From assembly GCA_030691925.1 (NCBI GenBank), contig JAUYDG010000105.1, forward strand, positions 1-5,099: a stretch of DNA of 5,099 nt. Reading direction: 5' to 3'. The stretch is from Nanobdellota archaeon (lineage in GTDB: Archaea > Nanobdellota > Nanobdellia > SCGC-AAA011-G17 > VGLX01). Below the pieces are notes generated by a model. The model was not told the DNA's origin and did not search any database. It saw only the letters and a list, made by a program, of their open reading frames with translations. Each line of letters opens with the position of its first letter. The stretch's first letter is position 1. Shown one piece after another: positions 4,987-5,099 of the stretch. Made by a program: the position numbers and the translations under genes.

Positions 4987-5099
4987 CTATTTTTTGAACA
5001 ACATTTTTTTGCGCTGTTTTTTTTCTGCTTTAGGCAATTTTTTCTTTTCTTTAGTCTCTTTTACTTCTGGTTCCTCTTCTGGCTGTTTTATTATTTCTG
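4987..5099 (-). CDS. C-terminal end of a convergent gene with Lys/Glu-rich tail (start outside window)
   Basis: Read on the minus strand from the right edge, one frame stays open for 36 codons and ends with TAG (plus-strand CTA at 4987-4989). The peptide begins E-I-I-K-Q-P-E-E-E-P-E-V-K and ends K-K-Q-R-K-K-M-L-F-K-K. It is clearly a low-complexity charged tail: 13 Lys, 8 Glu, 3 Pro. Twelve of the 13 Lys codons are AAA, whereas rps7 and the envelope genes on the other strand favour AAG. The globular part lies outside the window, so the protein cannot be named. The stop is only 2 nt from the rps7 stop, so the two transcripts must overlap or end inside each other's gene. A chance open frame is possible but less likely, given the protein-like composition and the close-fitting stop. 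Confidence 0.6.
   Translation of the reverse strand, partial: EIIKQPEEEPEVKETKEKKKLPKAEKKQRKKMLFKK
4990..5024 (+). terminator. Series of T-tracts ending the ribosomal operon
   Basis: Directly after the rps7 stop come T runs of 6 (4990-4995), 7 (5004-5010) and 8 (5017-5024), with another 6 at 5038-5043. Closely repeated U-tracts are the known signal for intrinsic termination by archaeal RNA polymerase. The same bases are the AAA codons of the convergent gene, so one stretch does two jobs. Confidence 0.65.

Noticed and set aside
1..5099. CRISPR array, tRNA, rRNA or insertion sequence
   Set aside because: I saw no regularly spaced repeats, cloverleaf-type sequence, transposase motifs or terminal inverted repeats; coding sequence fills nearly the whole window.

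Overview
The window looks archaeal, most probably from a DPANN-type lineage such as Woesearchaeota or a relative. Three things point there. The gene run eL30 - NusA-like KH protein - uS12 - uS7 is specific to Archaea. The eL30 gene has a BRE/TATA promoter that implies a nearly leaderless mRNA. The first gene carries a Cys-containing 'LxDG..C...C' beta domain that I recall from surface proteins of small-genome archaea. The phylum is inference; the domain is firm.

Left half (1-3102, plus strand): an overlapping three-gene envelope operon. Gene 1 enters from the left edge without its start. It is a large surface protein with several Ig/FN3-like domains, a Pro/Thr then Gly linker, two further beta domains, one C-terminal membrane helix and a short basic tail. 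Gene 2 overlaps it by 11 nt. It has a signal peptide, two beta domains that appear homologous to the membrane-proximal pair of gene 1, one membrane helix and a cytoplasmic Lys/Glu-rich helical tail of about 110 residues. Gene 3 (43 aa, one membrane helix) starts inside the stop codon of gene 2 (ATGA) behind a strong Shine-Dalgarno. I cannot assign a function beyond surface-exposed or membrane-anchored, but translation of the three is probably coupled and they may form one complex.

Intergenic stretch (3103-3288): a T-tract that could terminate the envelope operon, short direct repeats that suggest the 43-aa gene lost a Lys-rich tail, and the promoter of the ribosomal operon.

Right half (3289-4984, plus strand): a compact ribosomal/transcription operon, rpl30e - nusA - rps12 - rps7, with gaps of 3 and 2 nt and then an ATGA overlap. 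In many archaea this cluster follows the RNA polymerase subunit genes and precedes elongation factor genes. Here it is preceded by envelope genes and followed by an unrelated convergent gene.

Right edge (4987-5099, minus strand): the C-terminal end of a convergent gene coding a Lys/Glu-rich tail, with its stop only 2 nt from the rps7 stop. Its AAA lysine codons read as T-tracts on the plus strand and probably serve as the terminator of the ribosomal operon.
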